Program-made: the position numbers and the translations under genes
Origin: Hypericibacter adhaerens
GTDB lineage: Bacteria; Pseudomonadota; Alphaproteobacteria; Dongiales; Dongiaceae
DNA: 64,000 nucleotides
Assembly: GCF_008728835.1 (NCBI RefSeq)
Contig: NZ_CP042582.1
Coordinates: forward strand, 3,770,217 to 3,834,216
Reading direction: 5' to 3'
The notes under the pieces: model-generated
The model's input: the letters and a program-made list of their open reading frames with translations, nothing else
Databases searched by the model: none
What the model was told of the DNA's origin: nothing
Shown: in pieces, positions 42,966 through 52,367 of the stretch
Layout: each line of letters begins with the position of its first letter
Numbering within the stretch: the first letter of the stretch is position 1

Positions 42966-44381
42966 ATGAACATCGCGGTCAATACCCAGGGCCAGCCCCT
43001 GGAGGTCGTCTCTCCGGTCGACGGCAAGGTCTATGCCCGCCGCAGCTATGCCACCGGCGCCGAGATCGAGGCGGCGCTGTCGCGCGCCGAGGCGGCCGCC
43101 CGCGACTGGGCCCGCACGCCCCTCGAAACCCGCGTGGCGCTGGTGGCCCGCTTCGGCCAGGAGATGGTGAAGCGCGCGCCGCAGCTCGCGGAGACGCTCG
43201 CCTGGCAGATGGGCCGGCCGCTCTGGCAGGCCGACGAGACGCCGCGCCTCAAGCTGGTGGGCGACCTGGCCGCCCAGGCTGCCGGCAACGCACTGGCCGA
43301 GGAGGGCTATCCGGCCGATCCCGGCATCCGCCGCTTCGTGCGCCGCGTGCCTCATGGCGTGACGCTCGCCATCTGCGCCTGGAACTATCCGGTCGCGATG
43401 ATGGGCTATCTGGTGACGGCGCCCTTGATCGCCGGCAATGTCGTGATCTTCAAGCATTCGCCCCAGACGCCGCTGACGGCCGAGATCGCGGCCGAGGCCT
43501 TCGCCGCCGCAGGCCTGCCCGACGGCGTGTTCCAGGCGGTGCATATGACCCATCCGGACGCTGAGAAGATCATCGGCACGGGTCGCTTCCGGGCGGTCAA
43601 CTTCATCGGCTCGCTCGCGGGCGGCAAGCGCGTCCATGCGGCCGCGGCCGGCACGCTGACCCAGGTCCATCTCGAGCTCGGCGGCAAGGATCCCGCCTAT
43701 ATCCGCGCCGATGCCGATATCGAGCGCGCCATCCCGCTCATGGTCGAGGGCTGCTATTCCAACGCCGGCCAGTCCTGCTGCTCGGTGGAGCGGATCTATG
43801 TCCACAAGTCGGTCGCCAAGCGGTTCACCGAGGCCTTCGTGGCCGAGGCGAAGAACGTGACCCTCGACCATCCGATCACCGGCAAGCAGCCCTATATCGG
43901 CCCGGTCGTCCGGGCGGTCGCGGCCACGACCATCCGCAACCATGTGGCCGACGCGCTGGCCAAGGGCGCCAGGCAGGCGCTGGCGACCGGCCGCAGCGCG
44001 GCCCGCGATCTGGGGCCGGCCTATGTCGAGCCCGAGGTCCTGATCGACGTGAACCACGCGATGGCCGTGATGCGCGACGAGACCTTCGGGCCGGTCGCCG
44101 CGATCCAGACCGTGAGCGACGATGCCGAGGCGGTGCGACTGATGAACGACACCGAATACGGCCTCACGGCCAGCGTGTGGACCGCCGACAGCGAGACCGG
44201 CGTGGCCCTGCTCGATCAGGTCGAGGCCGGCACGGTCTATCTCAACCGCTGCGACCATGCCGATCTCTACCTGCCCTGGGGCGGCCTCAAGAACTCGGGC
44301 ACCGGCCGGGTCAATGGCCGCGAGGGGCTGCTACAGGCGACGGAGACCAAATCCTTCCATGTCCGCACCCGTTTTGTCTGA
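42966..44381 (+). CDS. Aldehyde dehydrogenase
   Basis: A 471-residue NAD(P)-dependent aldehyde dehydrogenase. Key features: ICAWNYPVAMMG near residues 137-148 (catalytic Asn), FIGSLAGGKRVHAAA (cofactor loop), catalytic Glu in LELGGKDPAYI near 238, catalytic Cys in NAGQSCCSVERI near 268, and ETFGPVAAI near 374. Oxidises an aldehyde to the acid. Followed by an overlapping N-formylglutamate amidohydrolase-family gene. A Puu-like role (gamma-glutamyl aminoaldehyde oxidation) fits the glutamine-synthetase-like gene downstream. Confidence 0.93.
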   Translation: MNIAVNTQGQPLEVVSPVDGKVYARRSYATGAEIEAALSRAEAAARDWARTPLETRVALVARFGQEMVKRAPQLAETLAWQMGRPLWQADETPRLKLVGDLAAQAAGNALAEEGYPADPGIRRFVRRVPHGVTLAICAWNYPVAMMGYLVTAPLIAGNVVIFKHSPQTPLTAEIAAEAFAAAGLPDGVFQAVHMTHPDAEKIIGTGRFRAVNFIGSLAGGKRVHAAAAGTLTQVHLELGGKDPAYIRADADIERAIPLMVEGCYSNAGQSCCSVERIYVHKSVAKRFTEAFVAEAKNVTLDHPITGKQPYIGPVVRAVAATTIRNHVADALAKGARQALATGRSAARDLGPAYVEPEVLIDVNHAMAVMRDETFGPVAAIQTVSDDAEAVRLMNDTEYGLTASVWTADSETGVALLDQVEAGTVYLNRCDHADLYLPWGGLKNSGTGRVNGREGLLQATETKSFHVRTRFV

Positions 44382-45141
44382 GGCGCAGACCGAAGACATC
44401 GCCGCCGCTTCGATCCGGACGATCGCAGGCCACACCGCGCCCGGCATTCTCCTCATCTGCGAGCATGCCGGGCGCGCCGTGCCGGCGCCCTGGGCCGATC
44501 TCGGCCTGCCCCGGGCGCTGCTCGACACTCATTTCGGCTGGGACGCCGGCGCCGGCGCGCTGACCGAGGCCCTGGCCGAACGGCTGAAGGCGCCGGCCAT
44601 CCTCGCGACCTGGTCGCGTCTCTTTCTCGACATCAACCGCTTCGAGACGGACTGGGACGTGATGCGACCCGACTTGGCCGGCATCCCGGTGCCGGCCAAT
44701 ATCGCGCCGGACCCGGCCGACCGCGCCCTGCGCGAGCGCGTTGCCCGAAAGCCCTTCGACCGGGCCACGTTCGACCATCTTGCCGGCTTCGCCGCCTCGC
44801 AGCGGCCGGCCGTCGTCTCGATCCACAGCTTCACGCCGCTGGTGAACGGCAAGGATCGGCCGACCGAGATCGGCGTGCTGTGGCGTGAGGCCTGCCGCAT
44901 GGGCCCGCCGGTGCTGACCGCCCTGCGCCGCGAAGGCCGCTTCTCGATCGGTGACAACGAACCCTATGACTGGCGCCAGGTCGAGGGCTATACGCTGCGC
45001 CGCTACGCGCTCGACCGCGACCTGCCCTGCCTCTATCTCGAGATCCGCAACGATCGCCTCGCCACCCAGCGCGGCGTCGACGCTATCGCCGACAGCTTGG
45101 CACCGGCGCTGGCAGCCTGTGTCGCGGGCCTCGGCCGCTGA
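44359..45141 (+). CDS. N-formylglutamate amidohydrolase-family protein
   Basis: A 260-residue zinc-hydrolase-like protein of the HutG/FGase family: LLICEHAGRAVPAPWADLGLP near residues 30-50, DTHFGWDAGAGALTEALAE, LFLDINRFETDWD and SIHSFTPLVNG near residue 155. The family deformylates N-formylglutamate, but many members next to transport genes act on other N-acyl acids. The start is inside the aldehyde dehydrogenase gene (23-nt overlap). No other histidine-degradation genes are near, so a strict HutG role is doubtful. Confidence 0.82.
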   Translation: MSAPVLSEAQTEDIAAASIRTIAGHTAPGILLICEHAGRAVPAPWADLGLPRALLDTHFGWDAGAGALTEALAERLKAPAILATWSRLFLDINRFETDWDVMRPDLAGIPVPANIAPDPADRALRERVARKPFDRATFDHLAGFAASQRPAVVSIHSFTPLVNGKDRPTEIGVLWREACRMGPPVLTALRREGRFSIGDNEPYDWRQVEGYTLRRYALDRDLPCLYLEIRNDRLATQRGVDAIADSLAPALAACVAGLGR

Positions 45142-45211
45142 GAGGCACCTGCTGTCCCGCCATCGCGGCGCCATGGACAGGCCGGTGGCGGCAACGCTAC
45201 AAGAAAGAGCG

Positions 45212-45229
45212 ATTTGCCAAATCGGAAAG
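45212..45229. promoter_or_regulatory. Operator-like palindrome, site 2 (before the XRE regulator)
   Basis: ATTTGCCAAATCGGAAAG, same core as site 1, ends 16 nt before the regulator's TTG start and would overlap its ribosome-binding site GGGAGG. This suggests autoregulation. Confidence 0.6.
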
Positions 45230-45245
45230 GGAGGCTCGCGGCACC

Positions 45246-45839
45246 TTGCGTCGGCCCATCGTCCTCGCCAAAATTCGCGAAATTCGCAAGGCCAAAGGCC
45301 TGACTCTGGAACAACTAAGCCGTAGCAGCGGGCTTTCGGTTTCCCAGCTTTCCAAAATCGAGAACGGGAAAGCGCGCCTCACCTTCGATACCGCGTTGGT
45401 GCTCTCGGGCCTGCTCAAGGTCCCGGTCACAGCCTTCCTTTCGAGCCCGACTTCCGCCCCCGTGGCGCGCCGCTCGATCACGCGGGCCGGTAGCGGCATC
45501 GTCCATAACACCGCCGGCATGAAATTCGAGGTGCTGTGCAGCGATTTTCGCGAAAAACGCAATGTTTTCTGGCGCGTGGTGATTGCGGGCAAGACCGTCG
45601 AGGAGACCGGCGGCTGGCGCAGCCATCCGGGCGAGGAGTTCCTCTTCCTGCTGGAAGGTCTGCTCGACATTCATACCGAGCATTACGAGCCGGTGCGGCT
45701 CAAGCCGGGCGACAGCATCCTTTTTGACGCCAACATGCCCCATGCCTACGTTTCCCACGGCAAGCGCGACGCGGTGGTGCTGATGTCGAACACCGTGCCA
45801 GCCGACGGCGAGCTGCCGACCCTCGCCGGCCAGCGCTGA
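45246..45839 (+). CDS. XRE-family regulator with C-terminal cupin domain
   Basis: A 197-residue PuuR-like regulator. N-terminal helix-turn-helix (LAKIREIRKAKGLTLEQLSRSSGLSVSQLSKIENGK, residues 7-42), linker, then a cupin domain (HPGEEFLFLLEGLLDIHTEHYEPVRLKPGDSILFDANMPHAYVSHGK) that binds the effector. TTG start with GGGAGG about 10 nt upstream. Its AT content is higher than that of its neighbours. It probably senses an amine or gamma-glutamyl intermediate and controls the flanking genes through the TTTTCC-N5-GGAAAA sites. Confidence 0.9.
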   Translation: MRRPIVLAKIREIRKAKGLTLEQLSRSSGLSVSQLSKIENGKARLTFDTALVLSGLLKVPVTAFLSSPTSAPVARRSITRAGSGIVHNTAGMKFEVLCSDFREKRNVFWRVVIAGKTVEETGGWRSHPGEEFLFLLEGLLDIHTEHYEPVRLKPGDSILFDANMPHAYVSHGKRDAVVLMSNTVPADGELPTLAGQR

Positions 45840-45889
45840 TTTTCCGACAGTTTTCCAAAAACGAAAATCACCTTGCAGATCGGAAAAGC
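45839..45889. promoter_or_regulatory. Operator-like cluster, site 3 (before importer 3)
   Basis: Three TTTTCC/GGAAAA-type half or full sites lie in 51 nt: GATTTTCCGAC at 45839-45849, TTTTCCAAAAACGAAAATC at 45852-45870 and CAGATCGGAAAAG at 45877-45889. They sit 40-90 nt before the first gene of importer 3. Confidence 0.55.
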
Positions 45890-45928
45890 GGCTCCTACGA
45901 TCCTCCGGCGGGGAGGGATCGCGCGGCT

Positions 45929-46648
45929 GTGCTTTCGGTCCGGAATGTCAGCAAGAGCTTCGGGGGCGTACATGCGTTACGCGACGTCTCGCTCGCCTGC
46001 GGCGAGAGCGAGATCCTGGGGCTGATCGGGCCCAACGGCGCCGGCAAGTCGACCCTCGTCAATGCCATCTCGGGCGTCCTGGTGCCCAGCCAGGGCCATA
46101 TCGCACTGGATTCCGAGGATCTGACCGGCCGCGGCCCCGAGCATGCGGCGCATCTGGGCGTGGGGCGTACCTTCCAGAATCTGCGCCTGTTTCCCTCCAT
46201 GACCGCGCGGCAGAACATCGAGGTCGCCCATATCACCTGCCGGCGGCAGCGTCCCGCGGTTGCGGCTGCGATCGATGTAGAGGCTCTGATGGCGGAGTAC
46301 GGGCTCGACGCGGTCGCGGATCGGCCGGCCGGGACCCTGCCCTATGGCCAGCAGCGCCGGCTCGAGATCGTTCGCGCCCTCGCGCTGGGCCCGAAGCTTC
46401 TGCTGCTGGACGAGCCGGCCGCGGGCATGAACGACTATGAATCCGAAGAACTGGCCCATGCCGTCCAGCGCATCCGCGACCGGACGCGGGCGGCCATCAT
46501 CGTGATCGATCACGATCTGCGCTTCATCATGTCGGTCTGCGACCGCATCTGCGTCCTCGACATGGGCGAGGTCGTCGCCATCGACGCGCCCGCGGCGATC
46601 CGCGCCAATCCCAAGGTGATCGATATCTATCTCGGCCAGATGAATTGA
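45929..46648 (+). CDS. livG: Branched-chain amino acid-type ABC transporter ATP-binding protein (LivG), system 3
   Basis: A 239-residue ABC ATPase. Walker A GPNGAGKST near residues 34-42, GVGRTFQNLRLFPSMTARQN, signature LPYGQQRRLEIVRAL, Walker B LLLLDEPAAGMN, H-loop VIDHDLRFIM. GTG start with GGGAGGG at 45911-45917. First gene of importer 3, behind a cluster of operator-like sites. Confidence 0.91.
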   Translation: MLSVRNVSKSFGGVHALRDVSLACGESEILGLIGPNGAGKSTLVNAISGVLVPSQGHIALDSEDLTGRGPEHAAHLGVGRTFQNLRLFPSMTARQNIEVAHITCRRQRPAVAAAIDVEALMAEYGLDAVADRPAGTLPYGQQRRLEIVRALALGPKLLLLDEPAAGMNDYESEELAHAVQRIRDRTRAAIIVIDHDLRFIMSVCDRICVLDMGEVVAIDAPAAIRANPKVIDIYLGQMN

Positions 46649-46703
46649 CGACCCTGAGCGAACAGACCCAACGAACAAAACGGTAGGTAGGGAGGTAAGG
46701 TTC

Positions 46704-47873
46704 ATGAAGACGGCAACAATCATGCCGCTGGCCGCGCTGGCGGTCCTGGCGGCGACTTACGGCGCGGCACCCGCCATGGCGGCGGACAATGTCGTGAAGA
46801 TCGGTATCGCGGTGGCGCTGACCGGCCAGCTGGCTCCGTACGAGGAGACCGAAGGCGCCCGCTGCATGGCAGACAAGCTGAACAAGGCCGCGGGCCCCAA
46901 CGACCCCAAGGTCATCGTCGAGACGGCCGACAACCGCTCGGATTCGCAGCTCTCGGTCTCGCTGGCCCAGAAGTTCCTCGATGACGGCGACCAGATCGTC
47001 GCCGGCGTGCCCTACCCCGACGCCCTGATCCCGATCGCGACGATGGCCCAGGGCTATGGCGCCACGGTCTATTCGGCACCGAACACCCAGGTCGAGATGC
47101 AGGAGATCGGCGTCGACAACTTCTTCGCCGGCGCCGTGCCCGATCCGATCAATGCCGCGGCGACCGCGGCCGAAGCTTACAAGGAAGGCGCCCGCAAGGC
47201 GGTATTGCTGACCTCGGAGGATGTCGGCTCCTGGTCGGCCAAGCTGCCGGAATGGTTCGGTGAGGCCTTCACCGGCTGGGGCGGCAAGGTGGTGGGCAAG
47301 TTCAATTACAACTTCGGCATCACCGACTGGTCGCCGCAGATCGCCAGCATCAAGGCGCTGCCCGAGAAGCCGGACGTGATCCATGTCAGCGGCATCCTGC
47401 CCGATATCGGGATCCTGATCCGCCAGCTCCGCGCCAACGGCTATGACGGCTGGATCGTCGGTTCCGACGGCTTCGACGACCCGTCGCTCGAACCCACGGT
47501 CGGCAACCCCGCCTATCTCGACAAGGTCATCTTCGCGACCCACGGCCTCGTCGGCATGGGCGGCCCGATCGACGAGTTCCTGGCCCAGTGCAAGACCGAG
47601 GGCTTCAAGGTCAACGGCATCTTCGATGCACTCGGTGCCGACATGGTGATGGTGGCGGCGGCTGCCGCCAAGAAGGCTGGCACCACCGACGCGGTCAAGC
47701 TGCGCGAGGCGATGCGGGCCGAGGGCGGCTATCCGGGCCTGACCGCGCCGACCATCTCCTTCTTCGAGCATAAGAGCTATCCGGTGAAGACCGTACCGGT
47801 GATCGGCTTCGAGAACGGAAAGCGCGTGCTGCTGACCGACGCGATGCCGACCAAGATCCCCTATCTGAAGTGA
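46704..47873 (+). CDS. ABC transporter substrate-binding protein, system 3
   Basis: A 389-residue periplasmic binding protein. Signal peptide (KTATIMPLAALAVLAATYGAAPAMA, cleaved at about residue 26), then NVVKIGIAVALTGQLAPYEETEGARC. The LivJ-like core is followed by a FFAGAVPDPINAAATAAEAYKEG segment and NYNFGITDWSPQIASIKALPEKPD. AGGGAGGTAAGG lies upstream of the ATG. Placed between livG and livF; a strong hairpin follows the stop. Confidence 0.9.
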   Translation: MKTATIMPLAALAVLAATYGAAPAMAADNVVKIGIAVALTGQLAPYEETEGARCMADKLNKAAGPNDPKVIVETADNRSDSQLSVSLAQKFLDDGDQIVAGVPYPDALIPIATMAQGYGATVYSAPNTQVEMQEIGVDNFFAGAVPDPINAAATAAEAYKEGARKAVLLTSEDVGSWSAKLPEWFGEAFTGWGGKVVGKFNYNFGITDWSPQIASIKALPEKPDVIHVSGILPDIGILIRQLRANGYDGWIVGSDGFDDPSLEPTVGNPAYLDKVIFATHGLVGMGGPIDEFLAQCKTEGFKVNGIFDALGADMVMVAAAAAKKAGTTDAVKLREAMRAEGGYPGLTAPTISFFEHKSYPVKTVPVIGFENGKRVLLTDAMPTKIPYLK

Positions 47874-47882
47874 GAGCGGAAT

Positions 47883-47925
47883 CGGACCGGCAGCAGGTGC
47901 CCCAATCGCCCCTGCTGCCGGTCCG
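47883..47925 (+). terminator. Perfect 15-bp hairpin between the binding protein gene and livF, system 3
   Basis: CGGACCGGCAGCAGG at 47883-47897 pairs fully with CCTGCTGCCGGTCCG at 47911-47925 across a 13-nt loop; no T-run follows. It begins 10 nt after the stop codon. It probably partly terminates or stabilises the mRNA so that the binding protein is made in excess over the membrane components. Confidence 0.75.
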
Positions 47926-47958
47926 GCCCCTTCTCGCTTCGGGCGCTGCCCGCCACCC

Positions 47959-48660
<702 letters not shown>

Positions 48661-48671
48661 AGAGCCCCGCG

Positions 48672-49571
48672 ATGGACTACGCGATCCAGCAGTTCTTCAA
48701 CGCGCTCGCCTTCGGCGCCGAATATGCGCTGATCGCGCTGGGGCTTGCCCTCGTCTATTCGATCATGAACCTGATGAACTTTGCCCATGGCGAGATCATC
48801 GCCTCGGGCGGCTATGCCATGTATCTGGCGGTCCTGATCGGCGTCGGCTCGCCCTGGCTGGTGGCGCCTGTGGGCATCGTCGTGGCCGCTGTGACGGCCA
48901 TGCTGTTCGAGCGCATCGCCTTTCGACCGGTTCGCCACGCACCGGCGACGACAGGCCTCCTGACCGCCTTCGGTGTCAGCATCGTGGTCCAGAATCTCTT
49001 CACCCTCTTGATCTCGCCCCGGCCACGCGCCGTTCCAGTCCTGACCGGCCTCAACCAGACCATCTTTATCGGCCCCTATGCCATCTCCTCCCTGCAGCTT
49101 CTGGAGTTGGTGACGGTCGCGGTCGCCATCACCGGATTGGCGCTGTTCCTGAAACGGTCGACGCTGGGGCTCGCGATCCGCGCCGCGACCCGCGAGTTCT
49201 CGACCGTCCGCCTGATGGGCGTGCGCGCCAACCGCGTGATCGCCGCCGCCTTCGCCCTCTCAGGACTGCTCGCGGGCGTTGCGGCCATCTTTATCGTGGC
49301 GCGGCGCGGCAGCGTCGATCCGGATTTCGGCTTCCAGCCTGTCATCAAGGCGTTCGTCGCCTGCGTGCTGGGTGGCTTCGGCTCACTGGGCGGCGCCGTC
49401 TTCGGCGGCATGCTGCTGGGCTTCCTCGATGTCGCCATCGTGATGCTCTTGCCCCAGGATATGGGCGGGCTCAGCGACGCCATCACTTACTCGATCATCG
49501 CCGCGCTGCTGGTATGGCGTCCGGACGGACTCCTGGCGCGCCGGATCGAGCTGGGCGACAAGGAGATCTGA
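48672..49571 (+). CDS. livH: Branched-chain amino acid-type ABC transporter permease (LivH), system 3
   Basis: A 299-residue permease with LALVYSIMNLMNFAHGEIIASGGYAM near residues 24-49 and CVLGGFGSLGGAVFGGMLLG near 231. Stop overlaps the livM start by 1 nt (TGATG). Confidence 0.91.
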   Translation: MDYAIQQFFNALAFGAEYALIALGLALVYSIMNLMNFAHGEIIASGGYAMYLAVLIGVGSPWLVAPVGIVVAAVTAMLFERIAFRPVRHAPATTGLLTAFGVSIVVQNLFTLLISPRPRAVPVLTGLNQTIFIGPYAISSLQLLELVTVAVAITGLALFLKRSTLGLAIRAATREFSTVRLMGVRANRVIAAAFALSGLLAGVAAIFIVARRGSVDPDFGFQPVIKAFVACVLGGFGSLGGAVFGGMLLGFLDVAIVMLLPQDMGGLSDAITYSIIAALLVWRPDGLLARRIELGDKEI

Positions 49572-50722
49572 TGACGGCATCGGCTTCCCTGTCCGCGCAA
49601 GACGCCGCTGCCGTCAAGGCCGCGGCCCGCAAAGCGCTGCTGCGCTCGGCTCTGGGCGGGCTTCTGACCGCGCTGCCGATGGTGATCATCGGTCTCCTGA
49701 TACTGGAGTTTGCGCCCAACTATCTCGTGCGCATCGCCTTTGCCGCCTATGTCAACCTGCTGATCGTGCTGGGCCTGCAGGTCTTCATGGGCAATTCGAT
49801 GGTGGCCAATCTGGGCCAGGGCGCTTTCGTCGGCATCGGCGCCTACACGGTCGCGATCCTCGCGACCCCGATCGCCATGAAGAAGATGTCGATCCCCAAC
49901 GCGCCCTTCGGCCTCTCCCATATCGCCCTCGACCCGCTGCTCGCAGCCGGCGCGGGCCTGGGCCTCACCGGCATCGTTGCCTTCCTCACCGGGATCGTGG
50001 TCGCGCGGGTCTCGGGCGAAGCCGCGACCATCGTGACCTTCAGCCTGCTCATGATCGTCCATTCGGTCTTCATCCATTGGACCGATCTCTTCAAGGGCGC
50101 CCAGGCCTTCTTCGGCATCCCGCAGGTGGTGAACCTGCAATGGGCGGTGGCCCTTTCGGTCGTCGGGATCATGCTGGCGCGCCTGTTCAAGGACAGCCGG
50201 GTGGGCTTGCAGCTGCGCGCGAGCGCCGAGAGCCTGCTGGCGGCGCGCGCCTTCGGGGTCGATGTGGTACGGCTGCGCCTGATCGCCTGGGTCGTGGGCG
50301 CACTGTTCTGCGCCGCGGGCGGCATCCTCTATGCCTATTTCATGGGTACCATCAATGCGCGCGCGTTCCATTTCGAGCTGGTGCTGACCACGATCGCCAT
50401 GCTGATCCTGGGGGGCTTGCGGACCGTTTCCGGCGCTGTTGTCGGCTGCGCGGTCCTCTCCATCCTGCTCGAAGTGATCCGCACACTCGAGAACGGTGTC
50501 ACCATCGCCGGAATCGACCTGCCGTCGATGCCAGGTCTCTCCGGCCTCGCCATGGGCGGTGTCATCGTGCTCGGCATGATCTTCCGCCCCAAGGGCATGA
50601 TTCCCCGCCTCGAGTTCGACGAGCTGCTGCGGCAATGGTTCGCCCGCCGCGCGCCGGCCGCGGCGGCTGCCGGATCGACCGACGATCCGGAAGATGACGG
50701 CAAAGCGAGCAAGACGAGGTAG
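49571..50722 (+). CDS. livM: Branched-chain amino acid-type ABC transporter permease (LivM), system 3
   Basis: A 383-residue permease with MGNSMVANLGQGAFVGIGAYT near residues 76-96, SAESLLAARAFGVD and AAGGILYAYFMG. It has a longer Ala-rich N-terminus than the other two LivM proteins, and a polar Ala/Asp-rich tail. Lies 3 nt before the glutamine-synthetase-like gene, so import and ligation are co-expressed. Confidence 0.91.
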   Translation: MTASASLSAQDAAAVKAAARKALLRSALGGLLTALPMVIIGLLILEFAPNYLVRIAFAAYVNLLIVLGLQVFMGNSMVANLGQGAFVGIGAYTVAILATPIAMKKMSIPNAPFGLSHIALDPLLAAGAGLGLTGIVAFLTGIVVARVSGEAATIVTFSLLMIVHSVFIHWTDLFKGAQAFFGIPQVVNLQWAVALSVVGIMLARLFKDSRVGLQLRASAESLLAARAFGVDVVRLRLIAWVVGALFCAAGGILYAYFMGTINARAFHFELVLTTIAMLILGGLRTVSGAVVGCAVLSILLEVIRTLENGVTIAGIDLPSMPGLSGLAMGGVIVLGMIFRPKGMIPRLEFDELLRQWFARRAPAAAAAGSTDDPEDDGKASKTR

Positions 50723-50725
50723 ACC

Positions 50726-52129
50726 ATGGCCACGGAATTCGAGAATGCGGTTTCGGCTCGCAAGGCAAAGCTGCAGGCGCTTCAGCGCGAGCTCGCCGAG
50801 AAGGGCGCCCGCTTCATCCATGTGCATATGCCGGAGATCAACGGCGTCTTCCGCAGCAAGACCACGCCCTTCAAGCTCTCCTATAACGGCGACGCGCTGA
50901 ACGGCATCCTCTATTGCGTCGCCCACAGCGACGGCAACCCGATGCCGGTGCCGGTCTTTCCCGGCCCGATCAGCAGCGACGACAACGGCTATCCCAACAT
51001 CATGGCCCTGCCCGACCCCGCGACCGTGCGCCAGCATGGCTGGGATCCGCGCTTCGCCTCGGTGATCCTCAACTCCTTCATGCTGGACGGCAGGCGCTGC
51101 GGGCTCGATCCGCGCGCCATCCTGCAGGACCAGGAGGACCGCGCCCGCAAGCTGGGATTCGAGCCGATCTTCGCGCTGGAGTACGAGTTCGGCATCTTCC
51201 ACGCGGACCACGACCTGATGCGGGCCGGGCGCTATCGCGAGCTCAAGCCCTGGGGCCATTCCTTCGTCAATTACGACCTGGTCCGCAGCGCCGACTATCA
51301 GGGCTTCATGGCGGAATTCATCGAGCGGCTGGCGAGCGTCAATATCGGCGTGGCCTCGGTCGTGACCGAGTACGGCTACGGCATGTACGAATTCGCGCTG
51401 GCACCCAAGCCGGCGCTGGAGGCGGCCGACGACGCCATGCGGGCCAAGCTTCATCTGCGCGAGCTCTGCGCCGAGCGCAACATGGTCGCGACCTTCATGA
51501 CCCGGTTCCAGACGCCGGGCCGCGAGAGCGCCTGCGGCGGCCATCACCATCAGAGCCTGTGGCGCGACGGCAAGAACGCGTTTGCCGCCGGCGCCAACAA
51601 GCTGAGCGAGGTCGCGCAGCACTATCTCGCGGGCCTGCTGACGCGGCTGCCGGAATCGCATCTGCTGTTCCGGCCGACCGTCAACTCCTATCGCCGCCTC
51701 GACCGCGGCGCCTGGTCGCCGGAAGACGCGTCCTGGGGCTACGAGAACAGGACCGCCGCCGTCCGGGCCATCACCACGCCCACCGCCGACGCGGCGCGCT
51801 TCGAACATCGCGTGCCGGGTGCCGACATCAACCCCTACCTCTCGATCGCGGCGATGCTGGCCGCCGGGCTCGACGGCCTTGAGGAGAAGATGGCGCTGGA
51901 GCCAGCGGCTCCCGGCAACCCCGCGAGCCTCAACCGGCCCGCCCTGTCCCGGACCTTGAAAGGCTCGATCGAGCGCTTCGCCGCTTCGGCCTTCATCGAC
52001 CGGGTGTTCGGGCCCGAGTTCAAGAGCCACTATGCGATGAGCCGCCAGGCGGAAATCGACGCCTTCGACAGCTGGATGGCCGCGCAGATCACGGACTTCG
52101 AGTTCCAGCGCTACTTCATCGGAACCTGA
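50726..52129 (+). CDS. Glutamine synthetase-like gamma-glutamyl ligase
   Basis: A 467-residue member of the GlnA superfamily. FALEYEFGIFH near residues 150-160 supplies metal-binding Glu. The nucleotide/metal motif is CGGHHHQSLW near residues 271-280, then LFRPTVNSYRRLDRGAWSP and the substrate-binding RAITTPTADAARFEHRVPGADINPYL near residues 345-370. The shorter, divergent sequence and its position in a transporter operon argue against housekeeping GlnA. Members in such settings make gamma-glutamylpolyamines or gamma-glutamylmethylamide. Which amine is used here is unknown. Confidence 0.85.
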   Translation: MATEFENAVSARKAKLQALQRELAEKGARFIHVHMPEINGVFRSKTTPFKLSYNGDALNGILYCVAHSDGNPMPVPVFPGPISSDDNGYPNIMALPDPATVRQHGWDPRFASVILNSFMLDGRRCGLDPRAILQDQEDRARKLGFEPIFALEYEFGIFHADHDLMRAGRYRELKPWGHSFVNYDLVRSADYQGFMAEFIERLASVNIGVASVVTEYGYGMYEFALAPKPALEAADDAMRAKLHLRELCAERNMVATFMTRFQTPGRESACGGHHHQSLWRDGKNAFAAGANKLSEVAQHYLAGLLTRLPESHLLFRPTVNSYRRLDRGAWSPEDASWGYENRTAAVRAITTPTADAARFEHRVPGADINPYLSIAAMLAAGLDGLEEKMALEPAAPGNPASLNRPALSRTLKGSIERFAASAFIDRVFGPEFKSHYAMSRQAEIDAFDSWMAAQITDFEFQRYFIGT

Positions 52130-52139
52130 TCGCCGGCCG

Positions 52140-52367
52140 CTATTGCGGCTTCTTGGCGATGATGTCGAGCAGGCGCTGCGGGATCTCCTCGCTCAGCAGC
52201 GTCTTGCCCAGCTTGCGCGTACGGCGGGCCTGCAGGCGAAGCTTCTCCACCCTGACGGCAATCTCGGGATTCGCCTTCAGATAGGCCTCGACCTCGGCGA
52301 GCTGCGATTGATCGAGCCGGCCTTCGACATAGTCCTGTAATTTTCGACTCGAGACCCGTCTCGGCAT
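52140..52367 (-). CDS. Short anti-sigma-factor-like protein
   Basis: A 75-residue protein: RKLQDYVEGRLDQSQLAEVEAYLKANPEIAVRVEKLRLQ resembles the N-terminal sigma-binding domain of anti-ECF factors (D..YVDG.LD...R.EVE.YLA..PE.A.RV), followed by EEIPQRLLDIIAKKP. It lacks the usual Zn ligands, membrane segment and periplasmic domain. The ATG at 52367 is chosen because residues before it are not family-like, though a GTG at 52460 is in frame. It is read from a candidate EcfG-type promoter and lies 1 kb from a sigma factor gene. Confidence 0.65.
   Translation of the reverse strand: MPRRVSSRKLQDYVEGRLDQSQLAEVEAYLKANPEIAVRVEKLRLQARRTRKLGKTLLSEEIPQRLLDIIAKKPQ

Noticed and set aside
44359-45141. Assignment of the amidohydrolase gene as histidine-pathway hutG
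   Set aside because: No hutH, hutU, hutI or hutF is nearby; the context suggests amine or amide metabolism.
49487-52030. 847-codon minus-strand frame opposite livM and the glutamine-synthetase-like gene
   Set aside because: Composition typical of antisense shadow; both plus-strand genes have complete family motifs.
50726-52129. Assignment as housekeeping glnA
   Set aside because: The sequence is a divergent superfamily member embedded 3 nt behind a transporter operon with a PuuR-like regulator.
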